Positions 41,601-51,958 of a stretch of 64,000 nt of DNA are shown here, piece after piece. Origin of the DNA: Litoditis marina (Eukaryota > Nematoda > Chromadorea > Rhabditida > Rhabditidae); the NCBI GenBank assembly GCA_964036275.1, contig OZ038433.1, positions 11,151,446-11,215,445 on the forward strand. Direction: 5' to 3'. How positions within the stretch are numbered: position 1 is the stretch's first letter; every line of letters begins with the position of its first letter. Made by a program: the position numbers and the translations under genes. The notes beneath the pieces were generated by a model. The model ran no database searches, was not told the DNA's origin, and worked only from the letters and a program-made list of their open reading frames with translations.

Positions 41601-42018
41601 AGTGGAATATTGCATTAGAACGAAAAGCGAAAACGGTCATTCAAAAGTTCGAACGTGGACTGTAGCTTGTAGGGTCTCCGCAGGAAGAAGTAAACTACAG
41701 CAGGATGAGCAAAACGAGAGCACAGTCATAAAATATTCTTGGACAGGAATTCTAACTAGTAACTAGCGACAAACCAAAACTGCAGTGAAATCTTGCGATG
41801 CTTTTTTTGTGTCGCTCAATAATTGTTCGCGTACCTTCCTCAAATAAGAGCCCTTGGCAGTATGTTAGTTTCGTTTTCATAAAACTGTGAAATATGAACC
41901 GATGAAAGCTAACCTGTGTTCTGGGTAACCGTATCCTATCTGTAGATCCATAGGCCAGACCATGGGAACAACACGGCAATGCCGTTGAAATGGTACGCAT
42001 TGGGCGCGCCAAAATCAT
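29646..42018 (-). CDS. COX18: COX18-type mitochondrial inner-membrane insertase (Oxa1/YidC family)
   Basis: Eight exons in matching phases: 42018-41914, 41437-41332, 40346-40195, 39782-39678, 36162-36036, 30834-30722, 30419-30306, 29801-29646, giving 325 residues (human COX18 has 333). The N-terminus is rich in Arg and Ser without acids (MILARPMRTISTALPCC), as expected of a mitochondrial presequence. LHNVGLPWAGAFVASGLALR is the first insertase helix. TVPVWIFSSFALRNI, GGLWVPDLLSPDPYFILPVA, SQLPACIPLYWLMVSMSG and THMLRHPTIKRILGI follow the Oxa1/YidC pattern. COX18 exports the C-terminal domain of COX2. OXA1L is less likely: the length is short and SFALRNI is COX18-like. The ATG directly follows TTTTCTAG, a possible spliced-leader acceptor. 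Exon 7 has the unusual donor GCG/gttcgt. Introns 4 and 5 carry large repeats. Confidence 0.9.
31004..31714. repeat. Long foldback element, copy 1
   Basis: Arms of about 285 bp (ATTCATGAAAAAGTGGGGGC at each end, inverted) around a spacer of about 140 bp. Each arm holds an internal repeat of about 110 bp (ACCGAAAAATACTCATGTAT). Almost identical to 36751-37462. It opens a composite repeat continuing through the 130-bp satellite to about 35808. Confidence 0.95.
31830..32883. repeat. 130-bp satellite array with TGACGTCA palindromes, part 1
   Basis: About eight units with an exact 130-bp period in the inner part (TGTGACGTCA at 32221, 32351, 32481, 32611, 32741, 32871). Many units carry two TGACGTCA or TGACGTCA-like sites about 25 bp apart. 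The outermost units are diverged. The array is cut by the LINE and resumes at 35252. Confidence 0.95.
32884..35251 (+). mobile_element. 5'-truncated non-LTR retrotransposon (CR1/Jockey-like) with intact RT frame
   Basis: The ORF of about 480 codons (ends 34317) covers a complete reverse-transcriptase domain: FVVPIHKPG and YRPI, QFGFRENSSVTHNL, VVYFDFSKAFDTV, GVPQGSVLGPLLFSIFIND, FADDIKLF (FADD in place of YADD), LTLAVDKCNVVHLG. The endonuclease and 5' part are missing. The apparent start codon at 32872 belongs to the satellite. The 3' end is AATAAATATTTGATTTGATTTGA, a short-repeat tail typical of CR1-type elements. It sits in the 130-bp satellite, which stops at TGACGTCAACT and resumes at ACTTTGCAC, so the target duplication is 3-4 bp. 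Antisense to COX18, within its intron. Confidence 0.9.
34680..34975. repeat. 45-bp minisatellite in the LINE 3' region
   Basis: Six units of TCAACTCTGAGAAACTTAGG plus GGTGGTAGTAACTAC-type sequence. The length is a multiple of three, hence a spurious 15-residue repeat frame. It lies between the RT stop and the LINE tail, so it is probably part of the element's 3' UTR. Confidence 0.9.
35252..35808. repeat. Satellite part 2 and composite-repeat right end, copy 1
   Basis: Resumed 130-bp satellite (35252-35430) followed by GACGTCAGGAATAGAATAC and about 350 bp ending GCGCTTCGCGCTGCGCGCGAT. The same right end occurs at 38640-39268, with an extra 220 bp there including (CA)n, and an inverted fragment is at 47845-47895. 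Confidence 0.9.
36377..36482. repeat. MITE family B, copy 5 (right end truncated)
   Basis: AAAGAAGGACGATTATGTGG to GTTGCGATTGGACC. It is flanked by an 18-bp direct repeat CCCGAAATCTCCCTTTTA (left at about 36362, right at about 36479), unlike other copies. Confidence 0.85.
36751..37462. repeat. Long foldback element, copy 2
   Basis: Almost identical to 31004-31714 in sequence, orientation and length, including the internal repeats of the arms. Confidence 0.95.
37570..38690. repeat. 130-bp satellite array, copy 2
   Basis: Eight to nine units with TGTGACGTCAACTTTGCACT at each boundary, more homogeneous than copy 1. Ends in the same GACGTCAGGAATAGAATACT junction as copy 1. Confidence 0.95.
39001..39035. 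repeat. (CA)n microsatellite
   Basis: CA run within the right part of composite copy 2; absent from copy 1. Confidence 0.9.
39315..39511. repeat. MITE family L, copy 1
   Basis: TATAGGATTTGTCAAACCGT to GGCGACTAT. Nearly identical to 62667-62863. It abuts the right 40-bp inverted repeat. Confidence 0.9.
40021..40135. repeat. Short tandem duplication
   Basis: AAAATTACCACTTTTTCAAT and a GTGTTTTACTCTACGAA tail are repeated twice, about 56 bp apart. Confidence 0.85.
40461..40510 (-). pseudogene. Exon echo of COX18 exon 3 (near)
   Basis: Read on the minus strand it repeats the acceptor and first 50 bases of exon 40195-40346 (CAGCCCTGCACAACGTGGG, GCCGGTGCATTTGTGGCTTC) 115 bp upstream. It then stops. 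Confidence 0.85.
40596..40745. repeat. Palindromic MITE family S
   Basis: CAGTGAAAGGTGCCGCTCAA at the left, GAGTGGCACCTTTCACTG at the right, and a second inner pair TTCTCAGAGGGGTT / AACCCTCTGAGAA. Single copy. Confidence 0.85.
40780..40945. repeat. MITE family K, copy 1
   Basis: The ends are CCCAGTAAGGTTCGACTAAG and GGACAACTTTACTGATGTA. Other copies: 44667-44790, 46937-47100, 59430-59592. Confidence 0.82.
41058..41084 (-). pseudogene. Exon echo of COX18 exon 3 (remote)
   Basis: CCCACGGCAGACCCACGTTGT echoes the exon's CCCACGGCAATCCCACGTTGT. This is the third copy of the same acceptor-side edge. Confidence 0.65.
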
Positions 42019-42413
42019 CTAGAAAATTATTAAAGGTGAAAAGTTTTATAATACATTTAGAGGAAAAACGATAGATTTGTGTGAGCGCAAATAACGCCAA
42101 GATTGATATACAAACAATATTTCCGTCGGTCAAAATCATCTACAACACTATTAAAGGTAAAAAGTTTCACTAAAGTGTTCATAAAACACTCAAATACAAC
42201 AAGATAGATAGGGATAAGCGCAAATAACGCTGAGTCCGATATACGAACAGAGTTGAATAAATATTTCTTCCAGAACAACAATAAAACTATACAACACCCG
42301 GAACAAATACAAAACAGAATAAATAAGGTGTATAACACAGTTGTCACACGTATAGTAGTGGATAGATTAGAATATACAGTATACAAGTAGGATAAAAAAC
42401 CAAATAAATTAGA

Positions 42414-43723
42414 TTATGAGCCCAGTTTTTGTCCCGTTCCCGAAAAAGGCGCGTTATTACGGGAAGTTGAAGATTTTTTCGGCACATCTGCGGAAGTAGA
42501 TGGGCGGTCGGTATATGCACTGGGAGGGCGAGAGAAGGGGTTCTGAGATGAACTTCCAGGGTCAGTGGTCACATTTCTATCTTGGGTAACTGCGACTAGG
42601 ATGACAACGGCAATTAGGGCCATCGGGCCGAGCATAATGAGGGCCAGTACGGCCACAACGATGTGCGCGGGGTCCACGGTGTAGCCTGCAAACTGGGGAT
42701 ATGGACTGTTCGGACCATTTACTTCCATACCCCAGAAAATTTCTCCGAGTAGCCAGAACAAATTGATAAAAGGACAACGTTTTCACCGAAATCGAGAAAA
42801 CTAGTCTATTTTTGGTGCAAAATGAACAATTTTCACGTGTTTGAATGATGAAATTGTAATCTACTCCTTTTTGTCGATTAGTCGACCAAACTGTAACTGA
42901 TGAATGTTTCTTTTCTGAACAACTCATCTCGAACCAGAATCGATCCGATCCTTCCATAACAGTTGGTTCGTGAAGAAACCTAACCGTTTGCATACACAGA
43001 CCGACACGCAAAAGGAAGCCCGTTTTTCAACTTGAACACCTCAACTTAATGTTTTGTATGAAAAATCGACAATCTTTATCCTTCTATTGGTCAGAAAATT
43101 ACGCGGTTTTCGACAATATTACCTGCAATTTGGAAGCTGTTGAGACCAAAACCTCGGAGACGTTCGTTCAGACCGAGCCAAATGGAAGCCAACCCATCTC
43201 CACCACCAGCACCCGCCTCGAAACAGGATGATTAGATCTCATTTGACAGTTTCATGAAAACTACGTCCAGTTATCTATAATCAGGAGACACACACACACA
43301 TCCTTATCATATACCAGTATAACCGACTAGTTTCACAATCTTTTTTTGCATCGAAACAGCTGACTCCAGGTTTGGCACTCTAGTCAAGTCGATGATTAAT
43401 GTTGTAGCCACTCAAATACCAAACAGTTTTGGGATAGTTCTCCCGCATGCATTTTTTTCATTCCATCTACTACTCGTGAGACTATTCTACACGAGAGTCG
43501 TTGATTATTAAACGGTGACCTCATGACTTTCAGGGTTCGGAGTTGGAGATCATCCACGCCTATATCTCGTTTTCGTTGGACATATCAATCAATAAGTACT
43601 TACCTGTTGCTGAGGAACGTTCTGTCGAGGTGAGCTCTGTCTGGGGGCCCTCGAAGCAGCATCGCCACGATTTCTCGGCTCATCGTCACCCACAACTTCT
43701 CCACTAGCTAGCACACGAACCAT
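42414..43723 (-). CDS. FAM241B: FAM241 (DUF4605) small single-pass membrane protein
   Basis: Three exons, 43723-43604, 43216-43123 and 42685-42414, in phases 0-1, giving 161 residues. The N-terminus MVRVLASGEVVGDDEPRNR and QQQAGAG resemble vertebrate FAM241B, whose function is poorly known. LGLNERLRGFGLNSFQIAG, YTVDP and one hydrophobic helix (HIVVAVLALIMLGPMALIAV) follow in the family order. The tail of about 50 residues, rich in Ser, Pro and Asn, is longer than in the human protein. The start is the ATG after GTTGTCATTAG. The stop is about 400 bp upstream of the COX18 ATG on the same strand. The exon 2 acceptor TGTTTCGAG is weak but restores frame. Confidence 0.75.
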
Positions 43724-44818
43724 CTAATGACAACTAAATTAAACTTCGTGCGCATGAGTACAATACAGTTCGTTAGTTATAGTGCGAGAAAACACAAATT
43801 ATAGAAACTGATTTAGCTACCTGAAACAGAGGATCCCCCCCCCCCAAAACCGAAATCAAGCCTAGATTATCCATTAACCGGCTACTTCGATCTTAAAGGG
43901 GATATTGAGCAATTTCTAGTCCAAACAAACCAACAGATTTTCAGGCGATCGAATAAAACGACTTTTAGGTATGGAAATGCGAAAATAATTGGTATTTTTT
44001 ATGTTCGGTTCCGTTTCGTGGCTATTACAATAAAAATCCCCCTCCTGAATACAGCGTTTAAACATGCATGGATTAAATTAAAATAATGAAAACTTTTCAG
44101 CAGATTTTCGTTTCGCTCTCTTTCTCTGTGCTCTCCGCGTCTCTCGTATTTAGCAGTGGGGCGCGTTTGAAAACTTTTTCCACATCATTGTTTTTGCAAT
44201 TTAATTAATTTTATATTTATAAAAATTCTCTTTTCTGTAGTTTCATTCATCTTATAATTGATTTTTAATTTGCTGCGAAACCGTGTAGGCCTCAACTGAT
44301 AGTATAAGTGCCTACTCGTTGATTGTGGGTTGCATCACTGTGTCTGCGACTAATTTCAGTTTTTCAAGAGTCGTCTCTCTATCTTATCTAAATAACAGAA
44401 AACAAATCATCGACAATGATAAATGCATTCAGTGACCGCTCGATGTGTAACGTAGCGTTTTGTTACCATCGCATTGTGTTGCTCATGTATTTAAAATCAT
44501 GAATAGTCTATCGGGATCAGCGACTATATTATTGATTCATACTTTTAATCACTCCTATCGCGCCCATTTTTCACATTTGTAAACGCACTGTATTGTTGTA
44601 CTGGTTTTCCGAAGCGAAGTTGCTCTGTAAATGCGCACACCAGTAGTTTCAGTGCATACAGGCACCAGTAAGGTGTAATCTAGAAAAAGTAGCCCGTATT
44701 TACATAGAAATACGTTCTCTTCCCGATATCAGCAAAAAGTGATCTCCTCTTTGTATTGTTGGACTGTTCGGACAACTTTACTGAAGTATTATTTCAAGTA
44801 CTATTCAACTATTCACCA
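43724..44818. promoter_or_regulatory. Divergent intergenic region between FAM241 and selenophosphate synthetase
   Basis: About 1.1 kb separates two start codons pointing away from each other, so both core promoters probably lie here. I see a run of C at about 43839 and CTCTCTTTCTCTGTGCTCTC near 44116, and MITE K ends 29 bp before the SEPHS ATG. No TATA box stands out. Confidence 0.5.
44667..44790. repeat. MITE family K, copy 2, in the SEPHS 5' region
   Basis: CACCAGTAAGGTGTAATCTA to CGGACAACTTTACTGAAGTA. It lies immediately before the start codon of SEPHS at 44819, so the element must contribute 5' UTR or proximal promoter. Confidence 0.72.
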
Positions 44819-47800
44819 ATGGCAACCGCCGAAGCTGATAGAATTGCGAGAATCGTGGGAGGTTTCGATCCCTCTCAACATGGACTCTCTGCCGATTTCA
44901 TTCTCACCAGACTCACCGCCATGAAAGGATGTGGCTGCAAAGTGCCACGATCGGTTGGTTATATAGTTGCACGAAAAATGGGAATCTTGTGTATTTCCAT
45001 ATATGAATTCCGTTAATTGTAATCGTAAGTATGAGCAGTGCGTCCCGCATAGAGAGAGAACGTCCTTGTTCTTCGGTTAGCGGTGAGAAAGGTTGTTGTG
45101 ACTTTTCTGTGTTAGTTGTGAAATCTGTTCAAGCGGTTTAAAAACCAGATCCTCACTTACTTGGTTAACAGAAGTCTCAGCTAAATAGACTTCGAGTGCA
45201 ATTGTACATTTCAGATCTTGCTCGAATTGCTCAAAATCTTTGGAGAAGCTGAAGTTTCTGATGACAGTGGTGTGGGTGAGTAAGTATGTTTCCTAAAGAA
45301 GGGCGATAATGTGGTCGCAACGCTTCAGTTCTTCAAACTGCAATACTTTTTCAATTGCTGCTTAAAGGACCGTTGGCACGGGATTGGTCCACATAATCGT
45401 CCTTCTTTAATGTGACCTCTCATCCTTCTACCTTCTAGTTGTATAATTATCATCCACGTATTAGTCAAGCTGGAGACACTTCGAATTATCTCATTTCTCA
45501 TATGCCATTTGGCATTTCATTTCACAAAGTAAAGTGGCATCATTACACGGTCGTCAGAAAGTTCAAAAGAGACAGTAGTGTAACCCGAGTATTTCCTAGC
45601 TCTTCCAAGTTTCTTACACTACTTTTGAAAGAAAATCTGGTTCTATTATATATTTTGTGTTCAGGAATCGGTCTGGATAGTTGTGTCATTCCGCTGCGTC
45701 ACAAAGGTTTGAATCTCGTACAGACTACCGATTTCTTCTACCCATTGGTTGATGATCCGTATCTTATGGTTAGTTATTCATTTCAAAAACTGAGGATGTA
45801 TTCTATATAAACGGGTTTTTCGGTAACCTCACCTTTTTGATAACCACCTTTTCCCCGTTACACGAGCAGGTAATCGGAGGATAACGTAAAAAACCGGTTT
45901 GCTCACTAAAATAAGGCCCGGTTATATATAGAATTACCCGAGACGTGATTATAGTTTGGTGGTTGGATATAACTGATAGAGGGTTGTAGGTTGACAATCA
46001 GTGGGTGTTCAGTAATTCAGAGTGAGGAGACGGAATAAAATTAGTTGTTTGGATTAATCGTAGAAAGCAGGAGTCCAATTTCATTAACCAGATTGGTTTG
46101 GAATGGTTTATAATGACACTGACAGTCCACCCTGAGGTGCGGGCTGGTACAACCGTGTAACAGCTAACAGCCTAGGATACTTCTATCGAACGTGAATCAT
46201 GTTCATGAATTGGGTTTAATATCAAATAAATTCCATTGTACTCCCTTCTAATGTTATCTGTTGATAGGTATTATATGATGCTTGACGTAGCCACAAAAAA
46301 CGGACTCTTTTTTCTTCCATATCGAGTTAGTTGCCTATTTCTGATAGAAGTGCCACGTGTTCAAAAAAATGCGGACTTTTTGATATACTAGTCACACCTT
46401 AATGATGTGTGTCTTATTTGCGTTTTAATTCATTAGCTAGTCTTGTGGCTTTTTCAGGGTCGAATTACCTGTGCCAATGTGCTAAGTGACCTCTATGCGA
46501 TGGGAGTTGTCGAGTGTGACAATTTGTTGATGTTACTCGGTGTAGCAGTCGATTTGAATGAAAAAGAAAGGGATATAGTGGTGGCCATGTTCATGCAAGG
46601 CTTCAAGGCTAGTTACATATTTTCCTTTGTGAGAATTTTTTAGTTCAAATTTGAGATACGAACTGAAGTGATGGTCGAAAAGCAGGATGTGCTGGAGAAG
46701 AACACAGCTCGTTCACTACATAGTTTGTCTGCACACAAAGTGTGTAGAGTGCACGATGCGAAGAACGGTTATTCATTGTCTAGGATGTATTTTGAAGTGA
46801 CTGCATTTGTGGTTTTGTGAGAATCCAGAAGCTCATGCTAACTTGGGTCATCTATAGAATGTGTACCCGTGGCTGACCCGGGCACCTTCAACAAGAAGTT
46901 GCCGTATCTAGTTAGTAGGGAAGGCAGTAGACATACACCAGTAAGGTCTGACTAAGCGACGAAAATTACTCCGTTTTCAGATATAAACACGTAAAAATTT
47001 ACGATTTTTCATCAAAAGTAGACCGATTTTCATCTTTTCGGCTAAAAAGTAGTCCGTTTTTCGAATTTTTCTGACTATTCGGACAACCTTGCTAGTGTAT
47101 GGCAGTAGATGGTGTAGCCATAGCATAGTTGTAGTTTGAACTCGATACACGCCATAATTCACACATTTAATCGAAAAGTAACTGGATCAAACTACCAACA
47201 CAGCGGAATAGGGCAGCATACCCGTATGGACTTAATTTTGAAAGAATATAACATTTATGGTCGCTTTCAGGATGGCGCGGACCTGGCAGACACGAAAGTG
47301 CGCGGGGGTAGATAGATAACATATTGCGGCGGATTATACCTATTCTGCTTACTGATTCCTCAATAAATTAAAAACTGTATTCATAAGAAACCGTAAATCA
47401 ATCTTTTTTACAGGATGGCGCCGATTTGGCAGACACGAAAGTGCGCGGGGGTCAGACCGTCCGCTGTCCCTGGCTGCTGCTGGGAGGTGTTGCCAGCAGT
47501 GTGGCGTCGGATGATGAAATTATCCGGGTAGACAAAGCGAAGCCAGGAGATGTTCTGCTGCTGACGAAGCCGATTGGGGGACAGGTAGGTAACAGCCGGC
47601 ATATCTAGCCGGGTTTTAGCAACCCGACTTTTCCCCTCATATCCCGTTATCGTGGTGAAAAAAAGAAGAAGTATTCATTGTTAGGCAGCCGTACGCGTGC
47701 AAGCGGCCGTTGAATATTTCAGGATTCATCAGTGTACTTCTTATCGTTACAAAAACGAAATATGGTTCCGTGACTCGCCAACTGGCGGTCAGTCAGTGTA

Positions 47801-50800
47801 ATTCAGGATACGGTTCCAGGATAGATTTTCATATCGCGCGGAGCGCGAAGCGCTCTGCGTGAGTTGTCTTTGGTTTGGCCATTGCGGACTCGTTTTTTCC
47901 TTTTAACTGACAAAAATCTTCAAACATATTCTTTTTTTGAAAACTAAAAGAAGAGAACGTTAGAGAATCACAAATTGAACATTGTGTGAAAATTTCAGCC
48001 AAATCGGATTATTTTCGCCTGAGTTATGGTTTCGTGTCGTTGTTGAAAAGTTCCGCCGTAATTCGTCCCTCGTCCCTCGTCCCTCCTCCCTCGTCCCTCA
48101 CGGAATTCTGTCCGCATCGTAGTGGAAAAACTACTGAACCAATTTGGCTGAAATTTGAAACATCTATTCTATGGCAAAAGTTAGCTCGTCGCGCCAAGTA
48201 TGAAATGTATATGTAATCTCTGGCGCCGGGCGCGCGCGCCAATAGGCGCCAAAAACGACTATTGGAAAAACTATTCAACCGATTTAGCTGAAATTTGAAA
48301 CATGAGTTCTAATGCAAAACTTAGCTCATCGCGCCAAATATGAGATGTATAGCTCCTCATTGGCGCCGGGCGCGGGCGCCAATGGGCGCCAAAAACGACT
48401 ATTGGAAAAACTATTTAACCGATTTAGCTGAAATTTGAAACATGAGTTCTAATGCAAAACTTAGCCCATCGCGCCAAATATGAGATGCATAGCTCCTCAT
48501 TGGCGCCGGGCGCGGGTGCCAATAGGCGCCAAAAACGACTATTGGAAAAACTATTTAACCGATTTAGCTGAAATTTGAAACATGAGTTCTAATGCAAAAC
48601 TTAGCCCATCGCGCCAAGTATGAGATGCATAGCTCCTCATTGGCGCCGGGCGCGGGCGCCAATAGGCGCCAAAAACCACTATTGGAAAAACTACCAAACC
48701 GATTTAGCTGAAATTTGAAACATGAGTTATAATGCAAAAGTTAGCCCGTCGCGCCAAATTAGAGATGAATACATCATCATTGGCGCCAGGCGCTGGCGCC
48801 AATAGGCGCCAAAAACGGCAAAACACTATTTATCGTCAACTAAAATGTTGAACACTAATAGAAATTGAATAATTTGGTGAAAAGTGTGAAAGTCATTTTC
48901 CAAAACTGAAATTTTTCTTCTGGCGCTCGAACCAGGCGCCAGATATCGCCAAAACCCAAACTCACGACAGCGTCAATGGAATCGTCTGAAATTCGGTACA
49001 CTAAATAACTATCACATGGCAAGTATGCTCAATCTGAAAATCAAAAAAGTTCTGTTGACACTGTGCGCTGGCGCCAATTGGCGCCAAAGTTGGAAAAATA
49101 TCAGTTATTGTCAATCAAACTGTTTCGAGTTAACAGATATTGAATATTCCAATGTGAAATAAAGATCCACAAATTCAAAATCGAACTTTATCGTCTGGCT
49201 CGGAACAGACGCCAAATGGCGCCAAAACAAAAACACACGAAACTGACAATCGAATAGTTTGAATATTGCTCCATTCAGTAATTGACACATGTAGTGTGTA
49301 TTGGTAGCTGAAAAACCTAGAAAATTTCGTTTCGTTCTGGCGCCAGACTCGTGTGTCAATTGACGCAGGAATAAAAAAAATTTCAACGAAGGTTTTTGAT
49401 GTGGTGTTGGAAATAATGGCTATATTGTAAGTGAGTTGGTGTCTCTAATTGTAGATTTGTCAATGGCGCCAATCCCCATCGCTTATCGCCGCTAAAAGCG
49501 GTGTACATGTCAATCGGAACGTTTAGCGTTTTTGTTCAGTTGTTGATAGTCATAGAGCCAGTAACCTGCGTTATATTACAACACCAGCAATTTTATGGTC
49601 TGCATTCGGCTTCGTGCACACACAAAACTGAGATTTCCATAATAATATAATGAGTTCACAAGATCCACTCTGTGAATAGGCAACATTTGAAGTTGTAGGA
49701 GTACAACTAGCAAAAAAAGGACAATTAGTAAAAAGTGGGGGAACCAACAAATGTGTGAGTTGTGTTTGGTTCGACCTCGATATCAGCAAAAAGTGAACGA
49801 TACGAATTGATGTGATACTGTAGCAGAAGTATTCTGCAAAAATAGAACAATACAAATGTTGCACAATGGTTCACAACGCACGCATGTCGTCAAAGTACTC
49901 ATGAAATACCCTTCGGCAATTTCTGAAATATCATGCGGGCTTCGTGAACCATTGTGCAACATTTGTATTGTTCTATTTTTGCAGAATACTTCTGCTACAG
50001 TATCACATCAATTCGTATCGTTCACTTTTTGCTGATATCGAGGTCGAACCAAACACAACTCACACATTTGTTGGTTCCCCCACTTTTTACTAATAGATCA
50101 CATAGATTTGGATAGATTTTGTTGGATAACAGTGTTTCTTATGAAAAATTCTAAAATTTCACACATCGCATTCGAAAAAGGCCCCTTTTTAGATAGTAGT
50201 CAAATCACGTGCCCGTGTTCAAGAGGTTACGCAAAGTACGCTGTTGCCACTCCAGAAGCCGTGGATGGTGGATCCCAATCAGCATGTCCTCAAAAATCAG
50301 CTATTTTTGCTCTGACATCTCGCCGCTGAGTCAAAGTGCCGGCATTTGCGCGTCAATTCCACATGGAACCGTTTATTTCATTAACAAATGGGTCAAATCA
50401 GTTCACCATAAACGGCATAAACCAGGTTACCGCTCAATTGATGCGGTTAACGAAGTACCTGTTTAAATAAAGAATTGGTCATTCGAGCATGCCTTCACGA
50501 GGTATTATTATAGGTGGCAGTAAACTCGTACGAATGGCTGCAGAAGAAGACAGGCCGTGTGGAAGAATTGGGATTAGACGAGAAGAGAATAGTTCGCGCA
50601 TTCCAACAGGCCGTGGAGCAGATGAGTCGCCTCAACAGGTATAGTCGTATAGTAAAGTTGGGCCCAAATAATGAGAAACACTCTAAAAACGAACTCCTTT
50701 TTGCTATTATAGGGAAAATTTGCCCATTTTGGATTGCAAATCATGATTTTTCACTCATCACCTAGTGACTGACAGAACTGGTTCAATGTTTCACAAATCG

Positions 50801-51958
50801 GCTCTTATATGTCGACTAAATTTACCTTTTTAACGATTTCAGCAGTTAAAGTTGGTTCCTTCTGAAATATGCTGAGTGCTGCCCTAATCTGCGGAAGTAA
50901 CCATAAATTTGAACGTGGTTTGAGGTTGAATTGAGAAGGGGATTCGTTTTGTAGTAAAAACTGAGCATCTGATGGTGGGCAGCCGTATTCAAATGCCGTT
51001 TTCAAATATCTTTATTTTAGGAATGCCGCTCGAATGTTGCACAAGCACAATGCGCGCGCTTCTACTGATGTCACCGGTTTTGGTCTTCTTGGTAAGTCAC
51101 AACACCGAACACGCATTATAATACCTTTATGGCTATCTAGCCAAGTTTGTCAGAGTATTTTGTATTTTTATGTATATGTATTTTGTATTTGTTTTCTAAG
51201 TATTGCGGGTGTTGCAGGTCATGCCGATAACCTGTCTCGGTCGCAGCAGAACAAGGTGTGTTTCGTGTTGGACCGTCTGCCCATCATCGAGTACATGGAC
51301 GAAATAGCCAAGAAGATGGCCGACGGAAACGGTTTCAACCTGTTCGGAGGAACTTCCGCGGAGACTAGCGGCGGACTGCTGGTCGCATTGAGTGGAGAAG
51401 ACGCCAAGGTAGGGTTGTAGTGTGTAGTATGATTAACGTACGGTTTTTAGTTGGTAATTGTAGGTATTTTGGGCTGAAATAGCAGGGTGGGACTTGATAA
51501 AGTTGTAGTTTGATCTGCGCGTTTGAACAAGATATATAGTTTGATCTGTACCGGAAACAGTTTCAACCTGTTTGGAGGAACTTCTGCGGAGTGGCATTGA
51601 GTGAAGAGGATGCAAAGGTAGGTTTTAGGGTAGACTCTAAGATTTGTAGTTTGTACTTTGGTCAGCACGCAAGCAGATTTCTGTGTTTAATGGGGGGGGG
51701 GGGGGTTGTATCATTTCCACATGCCTATGTTTTTTTTATTTGAAAAACTTTATTGTTCAAGAGAGACAAAAACGGGAAAAATATTTTCTTTCGACATGTT
51801 TCAATGTCTTTCAGGCGTTCATGTCGGAAATAGAAGAACTGGATGGTTTCCCAGCCTGGATTGTAGGCAGAGTAGAAGAGTTGCAGGAGGGTCAAGATCA
51901 TGCAGTCATCTCCGAAGGATATGAGATTATTCCCGTACCTTCTAGAATTCATTCTTAA
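44819..51958 (+). CDS. SEPHS: Selenophosphate synthetase, Cys form
   Basis: Nine exons: 44819-44953, 45215-45275, 45665-45768, 46458-46607, 47414-47584, 50514-50638, 51021-51091, 51218-51408, 51815-51958, giving 383 residues (human SEPHS1 has 392). The enzyme makes selenophosphate from selenide and [13 protein letters not shown] is the N-terminal active-site loop, where Sec or Thr of human paralogues is Cys (codon TGT), so no SECIS is needed. Further landmarks: [85 protein letters not shown]. Exon 4 ends AAG/gctagt, a GC-AG intron that is needed to keep frame; exon 1 ends TCG/gttggt. A polyadenylation signal AATAAA lies at about 52300. Divergent from FAM241 and followed by RABGGTA. Confidence 0.95.
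45294..45408. repeat. MITE family B, copy 6
   Basis: AAAGAAGGGCGATAATGTGG to CCACATAATCGTCCTTCTTT in SEPHS intron 2, 18 bp after the donor of exon 2. Confidence 0.9.
45795..45938. repeat. Family D element, short, no clear target duplication
   Basis: ATTCTATATAAACGGGTTTT to CCCGGTTATATATAGAATTACC, with GGTAACC-type words inside. It begins 27 bp after SEPHS exon 3. Confidence 0.75.
46937..47100. repeat. MITE family K, copy 3
   Basis: ACACCAGTAAGGTCTGACTA to GGACAACCTTGCTAGTGTA. Confidence 0.82.
47271..47309 (+). pseudogene. Exon echo of SEPHS exon 5 (5' edge)
   Basis: TTTCAG then GATGGCGCGGACCTGGCAGA, CACGAAAGTGCGCGGGGGT is nearly the same as the acceptor and first 39 bases of exon 47414-47584. 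It then breaks off into TAGATAG. Confidence 0.9.
47845..47895. repeat. Inverted fragment of the composite-repeat right end
   Basis: ATCGCGCGGAGCGCGAAGCG, then GTTGTCTTTGGTTTGGCC, is the reverse complement of the ends near 35750-35808 and 39215-39268. Confidence 0.75.
48115..48830. repeat. 140-bp satellite array with GGCGCC words
   Basis: Five units with an exact 140-bp period (AAAAACGACTATTGGAAAAA at 48251, 48391, 48531, 48671). Each holds CGATTTAGCTGAAATTTGAA and a GC-rich palindromic block TTGGCGCCGGGCGCGGGCGC. Isolated GGCGCC words continue to about 49480. Located in SEPHS intron 5. Confidence 0.95.
49728..50096. repeat. Foldback element with near-perfect 150-bp arms
   Basis: ATTAGTAAAAAGTGGGGGAA at the left and its inverse at the right, with about 70 bp of spacer. 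The AAAAAGTGGGGG...TGTGAG ends resemble those of the foldbacks at 31 and 36.7 kb, so they are probably one superfamily. Bases 49130-49728 and 50100-50500 show nothing else. Confidence 0.95.
51550..51617 (+). pseudogene. Exon echo of SEPHS exon 8 (3' edge)
   Basis: GGAAACAGTTTCAACCTGTT, GGAGGAACTTCTGCGGAG, GCATTGAGTGAAGAGGATGC then AAAG/gtagg repeats the end and donor of exon 51218-51408, with an internal deletion of the ETSGGLL codons. Confidence 0.9.

Noticed and set aside
29646..42018. Assignment of the insertase to OXA1L
   Set aside because: 325 residues, SFALRNI before the conserved loop and the short C-terminus match COX18 better; OXA1L is longer with a basic tail.
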